A stretch of DNA of 64,000 bases from Chondrus crispus. Taxonomy: Eukaryota > Rhodophyta > Florideophyceae > Gigartinales > Gigartinaceae. The translations under genes were made by a program, and so were the position numbers. Shown piece by piece: positions 23,328-35,390 of the stretch. The DNA is taken from positions 42,360 to 106,359 of the forward strand of contig NW_005179206.1 in assembly GCF_000350225.1 (NCBI RefSeq), read 5' to 3'. Each line of letters starts with the position of its first letter. Position 1 is the first letter of the stretch. Under the pieces are notes generated by a model. The model was not told where the DNA came from. It ran no database searches and saw nothing but the letters and a program-made list of their open reading frames with translations.

Positions 23328-24576
23328 TAATGGTAGGTTCGGAGGGGCAAGGGAAAGAAGGAGGGCAGGTTGATGTGTGTGAGTGAAGGAGTTGGTACCG
23401 AGGTTTACTTGGAGCCGTCTTTCGGCGATACTTATACACTTTGAGTGTTACACTATCCCATTACTTTGGCATCTGGTAAACCGTACTCACCATATGCGGG
23501 ACCAAGCGCAGTCCTCTTCTGGCCCGTCCACACTGCTCTATTTCCACCTTACGAATTGACTATTGACTATCAGTGCACAACAGTTTCTACACATTTGGAG
23601 TGACTGTACACCATGGCCCTATGCATGCAATCGTTTCACACCTTACTAATCTGCATCCAGACATGACAGAATATATTCTTGCGCAATGAACAACTTGGCA
23701 TCTCTCTATTTCCAACAACGCAAAGTCCTGTCATATCTCAGTCCCCATACATGCCCTTTTTCGCATCTTACTAATTTCGGTACACACTGCCAGACAACTG
23801 TGACGGATAGCAACAATGTGCATCCAGACTTTCTACACATCTCACGTGATATCCGATGTGAATCACACGAGTACTGTCATCAACTTGCATCCAACGGCGC
23901 ACCATAACGAGAGCACAGTACAACGTCGCATGCTGACGAGAGTGTAGTACAACGGCGCATGCTGATGCAAGGGTCGCATACAGCGTGACGCGTACACTGA
24001 ATACCCACGTAAGTACATGTCTCTTGCGAGAAATACTTGTTGTACTTTTAATTCACATGTACTGTGCTCGGACACGCGCCGGACCGTATGTAGGCGACGT
24101 GTACAAGTGTACGTACACGCAGCAACGTGGCGATGTGTACATGTGCACACCGCACACAAGTGTCCAGGGCCAAGGCCACCCGTAATTACCCATTACAACC
24201 ATGGTGAACAACTTGAAACCCTCGATATGATGTGATTAAAACGTATACCGATCATTCAAGATATATCACCAGCATGAGTGCATATAAGTGGACAATAACA
24301 GACCAATAGAATTGCAGCATTCGAACCGACACCCAATAGATTTGCAATATTGCCTGTGTAGCCCTATAACGGTTCGGGCCAAATGCAAATTTTCGGCATT
24401 TATGCAAATTTGCATAACCCTCCAAAAGTCCACTTTCGCCCCAGAACCCCAAAATCTGAGACTTTACACGTGTCATGTGGTGATATCGGATGAGGGTCCG
24501 GACTGTCGAGTCATGTACACGTTTCGCTCGATTTTGCACTTTCCAGATAACCGCATGTGGTCGCACATTTTCAATA
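23328..24576 (-). repeat. copia B1 5' LTR (L2 type)
   Basis: A 1249-bp LTR, sense on minus, TATTGAAAATGTG to CTACCATTA. TATA box TATAAGTA at 23436-23429 (minus). It is closer to the LTR at 26563 than to the other L2 copies, forming a subgroup. Outside its right edge is B2 integrase coding sequence beginning gataa at 24577. Confidence 0.9.
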
Positions 24577-25010
24577 GATAACACGCAAATGACCAACATT
24601 TGGCACAGATTTCATCTATACGTGGTATGCGGTCATCTTGGGGGGAATGGCACGTGACGTGACTCGATTTCGAACGTACACTGCATTGGCAAGTGCTTCT
24701 GCCCAGAACCCCTTCGTAACTTTCTTGTGCGCTAGCATGGAGCGCACCAAGTTTACCAAAGTTCTGTTCAGTCGTTCGGCGACGCCATTTTGCTACGGTG
24801 TGTACGCGGTCGTCATTTGATGCTGAGTACCATTTGCAATCAGAAAAGATTTAAACTCCGTAGACAGATACTCACCACCTCGATCGGTGCGAAGCACTTT
24901 GATCTTGCGACCAGTGTGAGTCTGAGCAAGTTGTGCAAACATTTTGTATCGTTCAAATGCTTCTGATTTATGGTGCATAGGGTACAATACTGACCAGTTT
25001 GAGTGATCAT

Positions 25011-25949
25011 TGTTGTAATTCTACGACCACATGCTGATATGCATGACACACAACGACAGGTATGACACGTGTAACATCGCAAACACTCCACGTGACGAGG
25101 TCAGCAAGTTTGATTTTCAACGTGTACAGGTGTGATTTCTGTACACGGTTCCACTCTACAGTACTACAGGAGCAAGTTCGGTTTTCAACCTGTACACGTG
25201 TGAAATATGTACACAGTTGCACTGTACAGTACAATCTGAGCATGTTTCATTTTCTCCGCCTGACACGTGTGTGACCCGGACACATGTCCTCATTACACTG
25301 TCGGACGCGTACAGTACGCCTGCAGTCCTACAGACAAAGTGTAGAACCTTGGTGGCGGGTGCCTGGCACGTGCCAAAGGTTTAATGCATCCATGGAGTGC
25401 AGCACGAGTACAGCAGGACACAAAGATACCGTTGCGCGAGTTTTGAAGTCGTAAGGCAAAATGTGCACTGTTGTAATTGACAGTGGACAGGACCTCACGA
25501 GAGATTCAGATTCGTAAGGAAACGTGTGCGCTGTAAACAGTCCTTGCAGGATTAATTTAAATTCGTAAGGCAACGTGTGAGCTGTAAACGTGCCTTACGA
25601 ATTTGTGCCACGCTGGATTTGGAATAGTAAGGGAATTTGTGCTTTGCTGTGCTTTGTTGTACTGCCTTACTAATTTCTCCGTCATGACAGTGCTAATTCG
25701 TGAGGCGGTTTTCTGTTTTGTTTGTTGGGCCATCGCCAGTTTGGCTGAGTAGCAAGACGGGCACATGTGTTAGAGCCAATACATTTGGAGTATGTGTGTC
25801 GTAGTGTTTGGTAGTAGAGTTCTAGAAGATTGCAGAAGTGTATAAGTAGTGCCAGAAGTTGGCGACTCGAAGTAAATCGGTACCCAATCCTTCAACTTCA
25901 CCTCATCAACCGTCCTTCGATTTCCCCTTGCCCCGCTGACATTCCAATA
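25011..25949 (+). mobile_element. Solo L1 LTR in copia B2
   Basis: A 939-bp L1 in plus orientation with the duplication atcat at 25006-25010 and 25950-25954. Ends CCAATA. Confidence 0.95.
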
Positions 25950-26562
25950 ATCATCTATGAAGGAAATGAAGTACTTGGCACCACCAATGGGCTGCACCTC
26001 TAGGGGGCCACAAACGTCAGAGTGAACAAAGTCTAGACAGAAGTATGCCCGCCTCGAGGACCGCTCTTTTGGGATCACAGATCGAGTGGCTTTGCCGTAG
26101 ACGCACGCAGAACATTTTTCAGAGATGCAATCATTGTCAGTATTGTTGATTTTGTTAGCCTCATTACCAAGTAGTTTGACTCCACTTACCACATTGCCAC
26201 GAATCATCGAAGCAATACCTTGAGAATGCACATGTGCAAAGCGCTCTTGCCACGTTTGCAGAGTGGCAGCATGTGCAGATCCGATGTCACTGACGATGTC
26301 GAGAACGTAAAGTTCTCCAACCAATGTCGCAGTCGCCACTACAGTTGAGCCTCGTCTGACCATGCATTTTCCATTTTTGAACCCAACTTTTAGTCCAAGC
26401 TCAGTCATCCGACTGACAGAGAGCAGAGAGAACGCAAAGTCCGGAACGTGCAATACATCCGTCAACTTGCACGGTTCCATGCGGCCATTTACATTTAACT
26501 TCAAGTAAACGTCACCACGGCCGGCAACCTTTGCACTAGCCTTGGTTCCCATCTGAACAGAG

Positions 26563-27813
26563 TATTGAAAATGTGCGACCACATGCTGTTATCTGGAAAG
26601 TGCAAAATCGAGCGACACGTGTATATGACTTGACGGTCCGGACCCTCACCCCATATCACCACATCACACGTGTAAATTTTCAGATTTTGGGGTTCTGGGG
26701 ACGAAAGTGGACTTTTGGAGGGTTATGCAAATTTGGCATAAATGCCGAAAATTTGCATTTGGCCCGAACCGTTATATGACGACACAGGCAATACTGCAAA
26801 TCTATTGGGTGTCGGTTCGAATGCTGCAATTCTATTGGTCTGTTATTGTCCACTTATATACACTCATGCTGGTGATATATCTTGAATGATCGGTACACGT
26901 TTTAATTACATCATTTCGGCGGTTTCAAGTTGTTCACTATGGGTGTAATGGGTAATTACGGGTGGCCTTGGCCCTGGACACTTGTGTGCGGTGTACACAT
27001 GTACTGGTCGCCAGGTTGTTGCGTGTATGTACACTTGTACACGTCGCCTGCATACGGTCCGGCGCGTGTCCGAGCACAGTACATGGGAATTAAAAGTACA
27101 ACAAGTATTTCTCACAAGAGACATGTACTTCCGTGAGTACTCAGTGTACGTGTCACACTGTATGCGACCTTTGCATCACCATGCGCCGTTGTACTTCACT
27201 TTCGTCAGCATGCGACGTTGTACTGTGCTCTCGTTATGGTGCGCCGTTGGATGCAAGTTGATGACAGTACTCGTGTGATTCACATCGGATATCACGTGAG
27301 ATGTGTAGAAAGTCTGGATGCACATTGTTGCTACCCGTCACAGTTGTCTGGCAGTGTGTACCAAAATTAGTAAGATGCGAAAAAGGGCATGTATGGGGAC
27401 TGAGATATGACAGGACTTTGCGTTGTTGGAAATAGAAAGATGCCAAGTTGTTCATTGCGCAAGAATATATTCTGTCATGTCTGGATGCAGATTAGTAAGG
27501 TGTGAACTGATTGCATGCATAGGGCCATGGTTTACAGTCACTCGAAATGTGTAGAAACTGTTGTGCACTGATAGTCAATAGTCAATTCGTAAGGTGGAAA
27601 TAGAGCAGTGTGGACGGGCCAGAAGAGGACTGCGCTTGGTCGCGCATATGGTGAGTACGGTTTACCAGGTGCCAAAGTAATGGGATACTGTAACACTCAA
27701 AGTGTGTAAGTATCGCGGAAAGACGGCTCCAAATAAACCTCGGCACGAACTCCTTCACTCACACACATCAACCTGCCCTCCTTCTTTCCCTTGCCCCTCC
27801 GAACCTACCATTA
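26563..27813 (+). mobile_element. Solo L2-type LTR in copia B2
   Basis: A 1251-bp LTR in plus orientation; duplication cagag at 26558-26562 and 27814-27818. Belongs to the same subgroup as the B1 5' LTR. Confidence 0.94.
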
Positions 27814-28415
27814 CAGAGGCGAATTCAAGTGGCTCATACGTCGCAAACCAAGATCGGTCATATGTAATATGAGCTGTACAAGCTGAATCTACGAGCCACG
27901 AAGGCGACATCTCCAGATCGTTCGTGTGCGAAGCTTTCGACATCAGACATGTGAAGTCGACGATGTTTACAACCATGTCGGAATCATAATGCTGTGTCAC
28001 AAATGCAGATTGTTTCCGCTGAGACATACGCAGTTTATATCCGCCAGGAGGAGCCGGGCGACGCCCATTCAAATCATTTCCCCAGCACCGGGTTGCCGTA
28101 TGGCTTGTATGACCGCAGTTCGTGCATTTGTAATCGTTCATGTCCCGATTCTTCGGGGCACGATTAACCAGAGCCGATGTCTGTGAGGAGCTAGACTTCA
28201 TGTTTGCTCGTTGCTCTTCCTGCAGCAGACAACTTTTCACAAAGTCCAAACTGAATACCTTTTCCTCATTACGGAGAGCATCAAATGCAACGATGAGAGC
28301 CTCGAAGCGGGCAGGCAGACCGTTGAACACTGCAATGGCCATCTCCTTATCATCGATGTTTATGCTCATTGACTTGAGAATGGCTGCCAGCTGCTTGACA
28401 CGATTGATGTATGCA

Positions 28416-29354
28416 TACTGGAAGGTCAGCGGGGCAAAGGGAAATCGAAGGACGGTTGATGAGGTGAAGTTGAAGGATTGGGTACCGATTTACTTCGAGT
28501 CGCCAACTTCTGGCGCTACTTATACACTTCTGCAATCTTCTAGAACTCTACTACCAAACACTACGACACACATACTACAAATGTATTGGCTCTAACACAT
28601 GTGCCCGTCTTGCTACTCAGCCAAACTGGCGATGGCCCAACAAACAGAACAGAAAACCGCCTTACGAATTACCACTGTCATGACGGAGAAATTAGTAAGG
28701 CAGTACAACAAAGCACAGCAAAGCACAAATTCCCTTACTATTCCGAATCCAGCGCGGCACAAATTCGTAAGGCACGTTTACAGCTCACACGTTGCCTTAC
28801 GAATTCAAATCAATCCTGCAAGGACTGTTTACAGCGCACACGTTGCCTTATGAATCTGAATCTCTCGTGAGGCCTTGTCCACTGTCAGTTACAACAGTGC
28901 ACATTTTGCCTTACGAATTCAAAACTCGCGCAACGGTATCTTTGTGTCCTGCTGTACCCGTGCTGCACCCCATGAACGCTGTAAACCTTTGGCACGTGCC
29001 AGGCACCCGCCACCAAGGTTCTACACTTTGTCTGTAAGACTGCAGGCGTACTGTACACGTCCGACAGTGTAATGAGGACATGTGTCCAGGTCATACACGT
29101 GTCCGGCGAAGAAATTGAAACATGCTCAGATTGTACTGTACAGTGCAACCGTGTACATATTTCACACGTGTACACGTTATAAACCGAAGTTGCTCCTGAA
29201 GTACTGTAGAGTGCAACCGTGTACAGAAATCACACGTTTACACGTTGAAAATCAAACTTGCTCAGGTCGTTACGCGGAGTGTTTTTGCTTTTACACGTGT
29301 CATACCTGTCGTCGTGTGTCATGCATATCAGCATGTGGTCGTAGAATTACAACA
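28416..29354 (-). repeat. C1 3' LTR (family L1)
   Basis: A 939-bp LTR, TGTTGTAATTC to CCAGTA, directly after the polypurine tract of C1. Left flank atgca belongs to copia B2 gag. Confidence 0.93.
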
Positions 29355-29365
29355 CTCCCTTTCGA

Positions 29366-32300
29366 TCACATGCTTCTACCAGAAGTAGCTACTGGAAGAC
29401 TTAGAAGTTCTACAAACTTCTGGAACAGAACTCGCCCAAGTGCTTTCGTCAGGATATCTGCAGGCATGGAAGTGGTCGGGCAATGCGACAAAGAAATGAC
29501 GTTTCTATTAATTGCATCTCGTACATAGTGGTATTTCACATCAACATGTTTGTTGCGACGGATGATCGATTCATTCTGTGCAAACGAAATCGTTTCTGCA
29601 TTGTCACACCCCATCATGATCGCGGGATCAGAATCAAGTCCCAGGACATCAGCAACCACTTGACGCAACCAGGTCGTCTCCTTACACGCTTCACATAGTG
29701 CAATGTACTCAGCTTCACACGTCGAAGTCGCAACCACAGTCTGTTTCCGGGAACTCCAACTGATCGCTCCACCACAGAACTTGAAAACATATCCGCTGGT
29801 CGACTTGGGAGAGTCTGAACAACCGGCCCAGTCAGCATCACTGAAACCGAGCAACTCCAGCGATTTGGATTTATTGTCAAACACGATTCCTAAGTTTCGA
29901 GTCCCTTGCACGTATCGCATTACCCGTTTCACACTTGCCCAGTGTGACTCACATGGGTTGGCAGAATGTTGAGAAAGCTTTCCAATCGCATATGCCAAGT
30001 CTGGACGAGTGCCAACCATCAAGTACATCAGGGATCCCACTGCCTCACGATACGGCCCATTTGTTTCGGAGTCGTTTTCGGTTGAAATCGTGGTTGTGTG
30101 ACCTTGTTCCATTGCAGTCAGAGAGGGGTTACACGTTGACATTCGAAAACGCTCAAGCACCTTTGATGCATACTTAGTTTGAGTGAGACTCCAAGTATTG
30201 GCGCTGTGATCCCTTTGAATTTCAAGACCAATGCAGACTTTTGCTTCACCAAGGTCTTTCATCTCAAACCGTTTATTAAGCTCCCCCTTCATCCATTTGA
30301 TGGCATCGATATCACTACCGGCGAGTAACAAGTCATCGACATAAAGTGCAATCAGCATGATAGTGTTACGGATGCGTTTAATGTAGAGACAAGGATCACT
30401 ACGCGAAGTCTCGAATCCCAATTCACCAATTAAGAAATCATCCACTTTGGCATGCCATTGACGATGTGCTTGTTTAAGACCGTAAAGTGCTTTCAAAAGT
30501 TTACACACGTGATCACTTTTGCCTTTGTCAATGCACCCTTCGGGTTGCTCCATGTAGATGTCTTCATCCAAGTCGCCGTTCAAATACGCAGTCACGACAT
30601 CCATCTGATGAAGTTCAAGGTCGTAATGAGCAACTAAGGCAAGAAGTAGACGAATAGTGGTAAAATTTATGACGAGGGCATATGTCTCAGTATAGTCAAG
30701 ACCTTGCAATTGCTGGAATCCACGAGCAACAAGTCTGGCTTTTGCACTTTCAAGTATATGGCCATTTGCATCAGGCAGTTGCTTGACATTGAAAACCCAT
30801 CGAGATGTCAAGATGTTTGGCGCCTCAGATCGAGGAACAAGTTTCCAAGTCCGATTCTTGGTCTGCGAGGCAAGTTCTTTGTCAATGCCGGTCTGCCAAA
30901 ATGCAGCTCTAGGACCGTTGGTTGCCTGGTTGAAAGTCTTGGGACCTTCAATAGCGACATGCGCATGTGAAAGAAGAGCAGCTGCAACGTTGCTCCTCCA
31001 CCATGATCCGGGAGGTCTGCTGACACGGGACGATCTTCGCACAGCTGGAGTCGGAGTTGGAGGAGTGACATTCGGAGTTTCGACGGCAGTTGGTACATCA
31101 TCTTCATCTTCATCATTCTCACTTACAGGATGAGCACCATCGTTTTCAAGAACCTCCTCCGAAACTTCATCCTCTTCAGAACCGACCTCATCCGTATTTG
31201 CAGTATCAGCTGTATTCACATTGTCGCCATCGAGCAGTACAACGTCAACATCAGAGTTGATTGAATCACCTTCGTGTGCAGGAATGTCATGCATACCACA
31301 TGTCGATTCATCAAACTTGACATCCCGTGACACAACAATTTTATTCAACTCTCCGTCCCAAAGTTTGTATGCCTTACTGCATTGCGAGTACCCAAGAAAC
31401 ATCGCTTCACGCGCTCGCAAGTCCAGCTTACGGAGCTCTAATTTTGGTAATGTATACCAACACTTTGACCCAAATACTCGCAAATGGCCAACATTTGGAG
31501 TAGAATTCATCCAAATGTGGTGCGGAGTTGTATTAACGGGCAAAGCGCGTGAAGTAACTCGATTCCGTACATATACCGAAGTGGCAAGAGCCTCGGCCCA
31601 GAATCGCTTACTGACCTGTTGATGAGAAAGCATTGAGCGGACAAGATCAATCAAAGTTCGATTTAAACGTTCAGCAACACCGTTTTGTTCAGGGGTGTAC
31701 GCCGTTGTGAGTTGGTGCTGCGTACCGTTTAAATCTAAATGCGACTTGAATTCCGTCGACAAGTACTCTTCCCCTCGATCAGTGCGAAGCACCTTTACTT
31801 TGCGACCAGTGTGGGTTTGAGCCAACTTTTCATACAACTTGTATTTTGCAAACGCCTCAGATTTATTTCTCATCGTGTACACAACTACCCAGTTCGAGTG
31901 ATCATCTACAAATGTAATGAAGTATCTCGAACCACCAATGGACTGTACTTCGAGCGGACCGCAAACGTCAGAATGCACCAAGTCAAGACAGCTCTGTGCT
32001 CGAGACGATGATTGCTGTTCTGGGATTACTGATCGCGTTCCTTTGCCAAACACACACGCAGGACAAATGAGAGAGTGATTGTCAGACTTCGGATTCATTG
32101 CACTGATCACATCGCTTTGACGAACGTTGATGCCACTTACCACATTATTGTGAATCATTGATGCGATTCCTTGTACATTAACATGGGCCATGCGTTCATG
32201 TAGCGCCTTCAGGGTAACTACGTGAGCAGAAAAGGTTTCATTCATGACGTCAAGTATGTACAAATCCCCAACTTGACTCGCTGTGGCAACTACAGTTGGT

Positions 32301-33475
32301 CCTGCAGTAACGCGGCATTTCTCATTTTCAAATGACACTTGCAAACCCTTTGAAACCATTTGGCTAACAGACAGTAGCGAGTATCCGAAATCAGGTACAT
32401 GCAAAACGTTTGGCAATTTGCAAGGATGGGGACTACCGTTGATGTTCCACATGAACTGTACCTCGCCGCGACCAGCGGCATTAGCTGTAGCATTCGTGCC
32501 CATCTCGACTGATCCAGATTGCATCTGTTCATACGTAACGAACAAAGAGCGATCAAACGTAATGTGAGCGCTGCAACCGGAATCGACAAGCCATGACCTT
32601 GCGTTTGCAGCTTTCTTTTCTGGAGTGGAAGTCAAAAGCAAGCAAGTAAAGTCACTCTTCGCAAAGGCAGCAGTACAATTGTCATCTCGAGAAACGAATG
32701 CACTTGGCTTCAAGCCAGTGTTGCCTGACCGAAACCCATCTGGCGGCGCAGGTCGGCGCCCATTCACGTCCTTGCCCCAGCAACGCGCTGCAATATGCCC
32801 ATGTCTATTGCAATTCGTACATTTCATATCGCGTCGAATAGGCATACGATTGACAAGTGCAGGTGCATGTTTTGATGAAGCAGAAGCGGTCTTCATGCTT
32901 TCTCGTTGTTCTTCTTGCAGCAGACGACTCTTCACAAACTCAATTCCAAACACTTTATCTTCATGGCCAAGTGCGTCAAGAGCAACAATCAAGTTATCGA
33001 ATCGTGGAGGCAAGCCATTCAACACAGCCATTGCAATTTCTTTATCGTCAATCTCAACACTCATTGACTGCAATTTGGCAGCAAGTTGCTTCACACGATT
33101 GATGAACACGAGCACTTTCTCGGATGGGAGCATGGATACAGTGTAAAAGTCGCGACGGGCGGAAAGTTTGTTGAGCAAAGTATGACGCTCGAACACATTC
33201 AGAATTGCTTCCCATGTCTCTTTCGCACTGCTACACCCTCGCACATCTTGCAAGTAGTCATCAGAAAGCGTGAGTCCAATGCCTGCCTTTGCTTTTGCGT
33301 CACCACGGATCCATTTTCTCCGGTCATCTGAGGTCGCATTCTCCGGGAGATCATCAAAAACGTATCGATCGACATCTCGGAGAGCAAGCAGTAGCTGGAT
33401 TTTCTGCTTCCAGATGTAAAAGTTAGATGCGGTCAGCTTCTCGATTCTGACCGATCCAGAGCTTTGGTCATCCAT
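29366..33475 (-). CDS. copia C1 gag-pol polyprotein, uninterrupted (about 1369 aa)
   Basis: Single open frame from ATG 33475 (MDDQSSG). Approximate order by residue: gag 1-230; zinc knuckle CTNCNRHGHIAARC (about 230-243); protease SWLVDSGCSAHI (about 300); integrase zinc head (LHERMAHVN, CPACVFGKGT) and D,D-E core (HSDVCGPL, RTDRGEEYLS, PEQNGVAERLNRT) about 430-640; acidic linker; RT (DVVTAYLNGDLDEDIY, LYVDDLLLAGSD) about 850-1090; RNase H (SDADWAGCSDS, CEAEYIALCE) about 1230-1310. All catalytic motifs are present. Possible lesions are RTDRGE where the other copies have A or G, and ETYALVINF where C2 has ETYAPVIKF. Likely the youngest coding copy here. Confidence 0.95.
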   Translation of the reverse strand: MDDQSSGSVRIEKLTASNFYIWKQKIQLLLALRDVDRYVFDDLPENATSDDRRKWIRGDAKAKAGIGLTLSDDYLQDVRGCSSAKETWEAILNVFERHTLLNKLSARRDFYTVSMLPSEKVLVFINRVKQLAAKLQSMSVEIDDKEIAMAVLNGLPPRFDNLIVALDALGHEDKVFGIEFVKSRLLQEEQRESMKTASASSKHAPALVNRMPIRRDMKCTNCNRHGHIAARCWGKDVNGRRPAPPDGFRSGNTGLKPSAFVSRDDNCTAAFAKSDFTCLLLTSTPEKKAANARSWLVDSGCSAHITFDRSLFVTYEQMQSGSVEMGTNATANAAGRGEVQFMWNINGSPHPCKLPNVLHVPDFGYSLLSVSQMVSKGLQVSFENEKCRVTAGPTVVATASQVGDLYILDVMNETFSAHVVTLKALHERMAHVNVQGIASMIHNNVVSGINVRQSDVISAMNPKSDNHSLICPACVFGKGTRSVIPEQQSSSRAQSCLDLVHSDVCGPLEVQSIGGSRYFITFVDDHSNWVVVYTMRNKSEAFAKYKLYEKLAQTHTGRKVKVLRTDRGEEYLSTEFKSHLDLNGTQHQLTTAYTPEQNGVAERLNRTLIDLVRSMLSHQQVSKRFWAEALATSVYVRNRVTSRALPVNTTPHHIWMNSTPNVGHLRVFGSKCWYTLPKLELRKLDLRAREAMFLGYSQCSKAYKLWDGELNKIVVSRDVKFDESTCGMHDIPAHEGDSINSDVDVVLLDGDNVNTADTANTDEVGSEEDEVSEEVLENDGAHPVSENDEDEDDVPTAVETPNVTPPTPTPAVRRSSRVSRPPGSWWRSNVAAALLSHAHVAIEGPKTFNQATNGPRAAFWQTGIDKELASQTKNRTWKLVPRSEAPNILTSRWVFNVKQLPDANGHILESAKARLVARGFQQLQGLDYTETYALVINFTTIRLLLALVAHYDLELHQMDVVTAYLNGDLDEDIYMEQPEGCIDKGKSDHVCKLLKALYGLKQAHRQWHAKVDDFLIGELGFETSRSDPCLYIKRIRNTIMLIALYVDDLLLAGSDIDAIKWMKGELNKRFEMKDLGEAKVCIGLEIQRDHSANTWSLTQTKYASKVLERFRMSTCNPSLTAMEQGHTTTISTENDSETNGPYREAVGSLMYLMVGTRPDLAYAIGKLSQHSANPCESHWASVKRVMRYVQGTRNLGIVFDNKSKSLELLGFSDADWAGCSDSPKSTSGYVFKFCGGAISWSSRKQTVVATSTCEAEYIALCEACKETTWLRQVVADVLGLDSDPAIMMGCDNAETISFAQNESIIRRNKHVDVKYHYVRDAINRNVISLSHCPTTSMPADILTKALGRVLFQKFVELLSLPVATSGRSM

Positions 33476-35390
33476 TTCGCCGAATGGATGTACCCTTCGA
33501 GTATACAAGGTCTTCTGTTTCGGGATCCCAAGCCGTTAACCGATATTCAACACAATGGCAAGCCCACCCGTATAAGAAGTTTGTAGCCATTACTCGGAAA
33601 TGTTCTTGGTGCTTGTTCCCGGCGGAGTGGAACAGGCGTATTCTTCTTAAAAATGCCTTAGGGCGCTACCCCTGTATGTCGGCCAGTGCGGGTCTTTCGA
33701 CTGTGAACTAAATCAAACGTGCCACGAGTAAGCACAACACTTTGCCTGAAGACGAACCAGGACTTTTGGTCACTACCGCGTAATGAAAATGTGCGACCAC
33801 TTGCTGTTATCTGGAAAGTGCAAAATCGAGCGACAAGTGTACATGACTCGACGGTCTGGACCCTCACCCCATATCACCACATGACACGTGTAAAGTCTCA
33901 GATTTTGGGGTTCCGGGGACGAAACTGGCCTCTCGGAGGGTCATGCAAATTTGCATACTTTTGCCAAGTGGAACCTTTGCCCATAGCACTCTAGACTACA
34001 CAGGAAATACTGCAATTGTATTGGCCCTCAGGTCTAATGCTGCAAATCTATTGGTCGCGCGTTGTCCACGTGTGCGTCATTGGCCTTGTGATGTACTTTA
34101 AATGGCCTGTATATGCCATAATTACGTTGTTTTGGGGGTTTCAAGTGGCTAGCCATGGTTGTAATGGGTAATTGCCTGGGCCCCCGGGCGGGACACATGT
34201 ATGGCGTGTACACATGTACACGTCGCCAGGTGGATTCGTGTACGTACACATGTACACGCATCCAGGTGTATGCACATGAGGGTTTACAGTTTTACAGTGT
34301 CAGACTGTTTGCAATCCTGCGCGTGTTCGAGTACAGTACATGTGAATCAAAAGTACAACAAGTACTTCTCGCGAGAGGAATACAGTTGTGCGATTATTCT
34401 GTGTACGCGTCACGCTGTATGCGAGTCTTGCGTGAGCACGCGCCGTTGCACTGTGCTCTCGTCATGGTGCGCCGTTGGATGCAAGTTCATGACAGTACTC
34501 GTGTGATTTACATGTATTCACATGTGAGTTGTGTAGAAAGTCTTGATGCACATTGTTTTAACTTTTCATAATTATCTGACAGTGCTTGGCGAAATTAGTA
34601 AGGTGGGCAACAAGGATAGGTATGGCGATTGTGATATGAAAGACGTTTGCGTTGTTGGAAATAGACAAGTGCCAAGTTGTTCGTTGCAGAACAATGAAGT
34701 CTGGCATGACTAGATGCATATTAGTAAGTTGTGAAACAGTTGCATGCATAGGGCCATGGTTTACAGTCATTTGGAATGTGTAGAAATAGTTGTGAGCTAA
34801 TAGTTACGAATCGAATCGTAAGGTGGAAATCGAATAGTATGGTCCGGCCACAAGAGGACTGCGCTTGGTCGCGCATAGTAGAGTATGATTTACTGGGAGT
34901 CAGAGTAGAGCGATAGTGTATCACTCGCAGTGTATAAGTATCGCAGGAAAACGGCTTCAAAGTAAACCTGGGCACCAACTCCTTCACTCACACACATCAA
35001 CCTGCCCTCCTTCTTTCCCTTGCCCGTCCGAACCTACCATTACCGCGAACGGTCCCTGCAACCGAAATCGGATTGTCCAAACTTGATACGGTACCACCCC
35101 AATGAGGTTTCCCACAACACAAGAATGAAACTGCCTTCGTCGTACTCGTGTGATTTGTTTACAATCACGCCTAGGGTCACCCTCTTCCGTGCGAACTTAG
35201 TCAAGGTACGCGACCTTATACACGTATAGTAAAAGGTTCAGTGTTTAGGCACGTATTCTCTTCACCCAGGGGACCGAAGTCGTACCTATAGGGCTAATAC
35301 CGAGAGAGTTATCCACACCGCCGACGCACCTCCTGAAGGCAGAGTGCGGATCGACTAGACCAGTTTACACTGTGATCCTCCCCGAAGATC
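33476..35390 (-). other. copia C1 leader (with solo L2) lacking a primer site
   Basis: Host parts are 33476-33780 and 35048-35390. They match the C2 leader closely, including the conserved GGGATCCCAAGCCGTTAA block (33522-33570), until the GATCCTCCCCGAAGATC palindrome at 35374-35390. There C1 jumps straight into the LTR, whereas C2 continues another 440 bp to its primer site. A short frame ending in HTGVAP (about 33658-33850) is shared with C2 but the copies are too similar for that to be evidence of coding. Confidence 0.75.
33781..35042 (+). mobile_element. Solo L2 LTR in the C1 leader
   Basis: A 1262-bp L2 in plus orientation, TAATGAAAATG to CTACCATTA, with the perfect duplication ccgcg (33776-33780 and 35043-35047). 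Confidence 0.95.

Larger units (their letters stand above)
9104..24576 (-). mobile_element. copia B1 with nested insertions, 3' end truncated
   Basis: A Ty1/copia element on minus. Host segments are 9104-9282, 10227-10549, 11828-13425 and 22687-24576; the rest is inserted DNA. The order on minus is 5' LTR (23328-24576), primer site, long leader with a zinc-finger ORF, gag, protease, integrase head; then gypsy-1 interrupts it. Its right edge abuts copia B2 coding sequence, so B1 inserted into B2. RT and the 3' LTR are not in the window. Confidence 0.9.
24577..28415 (-). pseudogene. copia B2 gag-protease-integrase fragment with two solo LTRs
   Basis: Host of B1. Segments on minus: 28415-27819 gag, zinc knuckle (CTNCGHTSHTATRC) and protease DSA; 26557-25955 to integrase (CSACVYGKATRSVIP, VHSDVCGPLEVQ); 25005-24577 integrase core (RTDRGGEYLS). 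A TAG replaces the glutamate of the PEQNGVAE motif near 24793. RT is missing, cut by B1. At 28415 it is cut by the C1 LTR after ATGCA, and its remaining gag start is not found on the far side of C1. Confidence 0.88.

Noticed and set aside
22910..23330. Long frames on both strands rich in Gln/Arg or Phe/Leu/Ser
   Set aside because: All arise from one low-complexity purine-rich tract in a copia leader and have no conserved counterpart.
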